Source: an uncultured Collinsella sp.
GTDB lineage: Bacteria > Actinomycetota > Coriobacteriia > Coriobacteriales > Coriobacteriaceae
DNA: 5,794 nt
Direction of reading: 5' to 3'
NCBI GenBank assembly: GCA_959599635.1
Contig: CAUGJN010000122.1
Location: forward strand, 1-5,794
A program made the position numbers and the translations under genes. This document shows, piece by piece, positions 4,820-5,794 of this stretch (within the stretch, counting starts at the first letter, position 1; each line of letters starts with the position of its first letter). Under the pieces are notes generated by a model. That model was not told the origin of the DNA, did not search any database, and was given only the letters and a program-made list of their open reading frames with translations.

Positions 4820-5794
4820 TTACTCAGTCTTCGACGAATTGCCGGTCGAGCTCTTGGTGACACCCTTCAGGCTCACGTTATAGGGTACGTCCTCGGGCAT
4901 GGGGTTGACGGTGATGTCGGCGTCCTTCTTGTACTGCTCAAGCCACTCGCTATATGCAGTGCTGGCCGCCTGCGTCTTCACCACGTTGGAGACGTACTTC
5001 TTGATGGCCTTGGGTACCTGTTTGATATCATCAACCTGGCTATCGACATGGAAGTAGTCGGTGCACTTGATGATGTGGTAACCATAGGTCGACTCGACCA
5101 CGTCGCTCACATCGCCCTTGTTAAGTCCCTCGAGCGCCGCCTGGTAGCTGTCGACGAAGGTGGTGAGCTTGTCCCAGCCCACATCGCCCTTCTTATCCTT
5201 GGAGCCGGTATCGTCGGAGTACTGCTTTACGGCGTCCTCAAAGCTCAGCTCGCCGGAGTTGATCTTGTCCAAGCACTCCTGCGCCTTGGCCTTGGCGGCA
5301 GCCTTGTCCTCGTCAGATGCGTCGGAAGCGACCTTGATCAGGATATTCGACGAACGACGGGCATCGTTGTAGTTGGACAGGTTCTCATTGATGTAATCGA
5401 CAATCTCGCTGTCCTTGGGCTTGCTGGTGGGTGCCACGGCATCCTTGAGCTTCTGCTGCGCCAGGCTCTCCTTGAGCGAATCCTTGTAGGTGTCCTCGGT
5501 GTAGCCGTAGGTCTTAAGCGTCTTCTTAAAGGTCTTGGCGCCGCCCGCGCTCTTGCACGCGTCTTTCCAAGCCTTCTCGACCTCCTTGTCCGACACCGTC
5601 ACGCCGTTTTTCTTCTGCGCCTGCTGAAGCAGAATCTGCTGCGTATAGGAGTCGATAAGCTGCTTGCGGTACTTCTTGGGCGTGAGGTCATTGTCGACCA
5701 GGTACTGTGCCCAGTCCTTGTCCTTGGTGTAGCCATAGGACGTGCGCATGCTCATGATCTGCTTGGTCACGGTGTCCTCGGTGAGGTTGGTGCC
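4820..5794 (-). CDS. PrsA/SurA-like peptidylprolyl isomerase (parvulin foldase), N-terminus outside window
   Basis: The reading frame is open to the right edge, so the true start, signal peptide and first residues are missing; 324 residues are visible. It is an extracytoplasmic foldase of the PrsA/SurA type, which helps exported proteins fold. The visible order is a helical SurA-like N-terminal region (about 1-135, rich in Lys and Gln), a parvulin domain (about 145-245) and a helical C-terminal region ending in a low-complexity Ser/Thr tail. The parvulin domain shows ILIKV, SFEDAVKQYSDD, KGDVGW, LNKGDVSDVV and YGYHIIK. The His of the usual ASHIL motif is Asn here (codon 5347-5345), while the late YGYHII His remains. 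The GTG at 5770 is in frame but internal, since coding-like residues continue upstream (GTNLTEDT). It is followed by a hairpin and the yqeY-family gene. Confidence 0.88.
   Translation of the reverse strand, partial: GTNLTEDTVTKQIMSMRTSYGYTKDKDWAQYLVDNDLTPKKYRKQLIDSYTQQILLQQAQKKNGVTVSDKEVEKAWKDACKSAGGAKTFKKTLKTYGYTEDTYKDSLKESLAQQKLKDAVAPTSKPKDSEIVDYINENLSNYNDARRSSNILIKVASDASDEDKAAAKAKAQECLDKINSGELSFEDAVKQYSDDTGSKDKKGDVGWDKLTTFVDSYQAALEGLNKGDVSDVVESTYGYHIIKCTDYFHVDSQVDDIKQVPKAIKKYVSNVVKTQAASTAYSEWLEQYKKDADITVNPMPEDVPYNVSLKGVTKSSTGNSSKTE

Noticed and set aside
4229..4883. Two overlapping plus-strand open frames of 196 and 170 codons
   Set aside because: They mirror the yqeY-family gene and start in structured intergenic DNA; low-complexity Leu/Ser-rich products.
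5768..5770. GTG as the start of the foldase gene
   Set aside because: The frame stays open to the window edge with plausible family sequence upstream, and no signal peptide follows this codon, so it is internal.

Overview
The window reads as an ordinary chromosomal stretch from a moderately GC-rich Gram-positive bacterium. My best guess is a gut member of the Coriobacteriia (Collinsella or a close relative). That rests on general protein character, a Tat-type lipoprotein signal on a transporter, a PrsA-like foldase and GGGGACAG-type intergenic repeats; no marker gene here proves the taxon. All six supported genes lie on the minus strand, so transcription runs from right to left.

Right block (4322-5794): a secreted PrsA/SurA-like parvulin foldase, cut off by the window edge at its N-terminus, is followed 54 bases later by a small GatB/YqeY-domain protein. 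The gap holds a hairpin whose mismatches become G-U pairs only in the minus-strand transcript. The two genes probably form an operon.

Middle intergenic region (3916-4321, 406 bases): this is the most unusual part. In the direction of transcription it holds a perfect 13-bp hairpin just after the yqeY-family stop, a nested hairpin of about 99 bases, a minus-strand Rho-independent terminator, a perfect 27-bp inverted repeat resembling a REPIN, and a candidate promoter for the next operon. I recognise nothing in 4131-4178.

Central block (886-3915): a compact four-gene polar amino acid ABC importer in the order ATPase, binding lipoprotein, permease, permease, the same order as corynebacterial gluABCD. 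Gaps between genes are 3 to 25 bases. The binding protein resembles the aspartate/glutamate-binding PEB1 of Campylobacter, so acidic amino acids or glutamine are the likely cargo.

Left block (1-885): the importer operon ends in a 106-base near-symmetrical hairpin that abuts the last stop codon. After it come a leader with alternative pairings around a ribosome-binding site and a cytidylate-kinase-like protein. A fragment of another GGGGACAG-containing repeat sits at the left edge.

I found no mobile-element gene, tRNA, rRNA, CRISPR array or defence gene. The proteins are ordinary; what is unusual here lies in the structured intergenic DNA, and its function is unproven.
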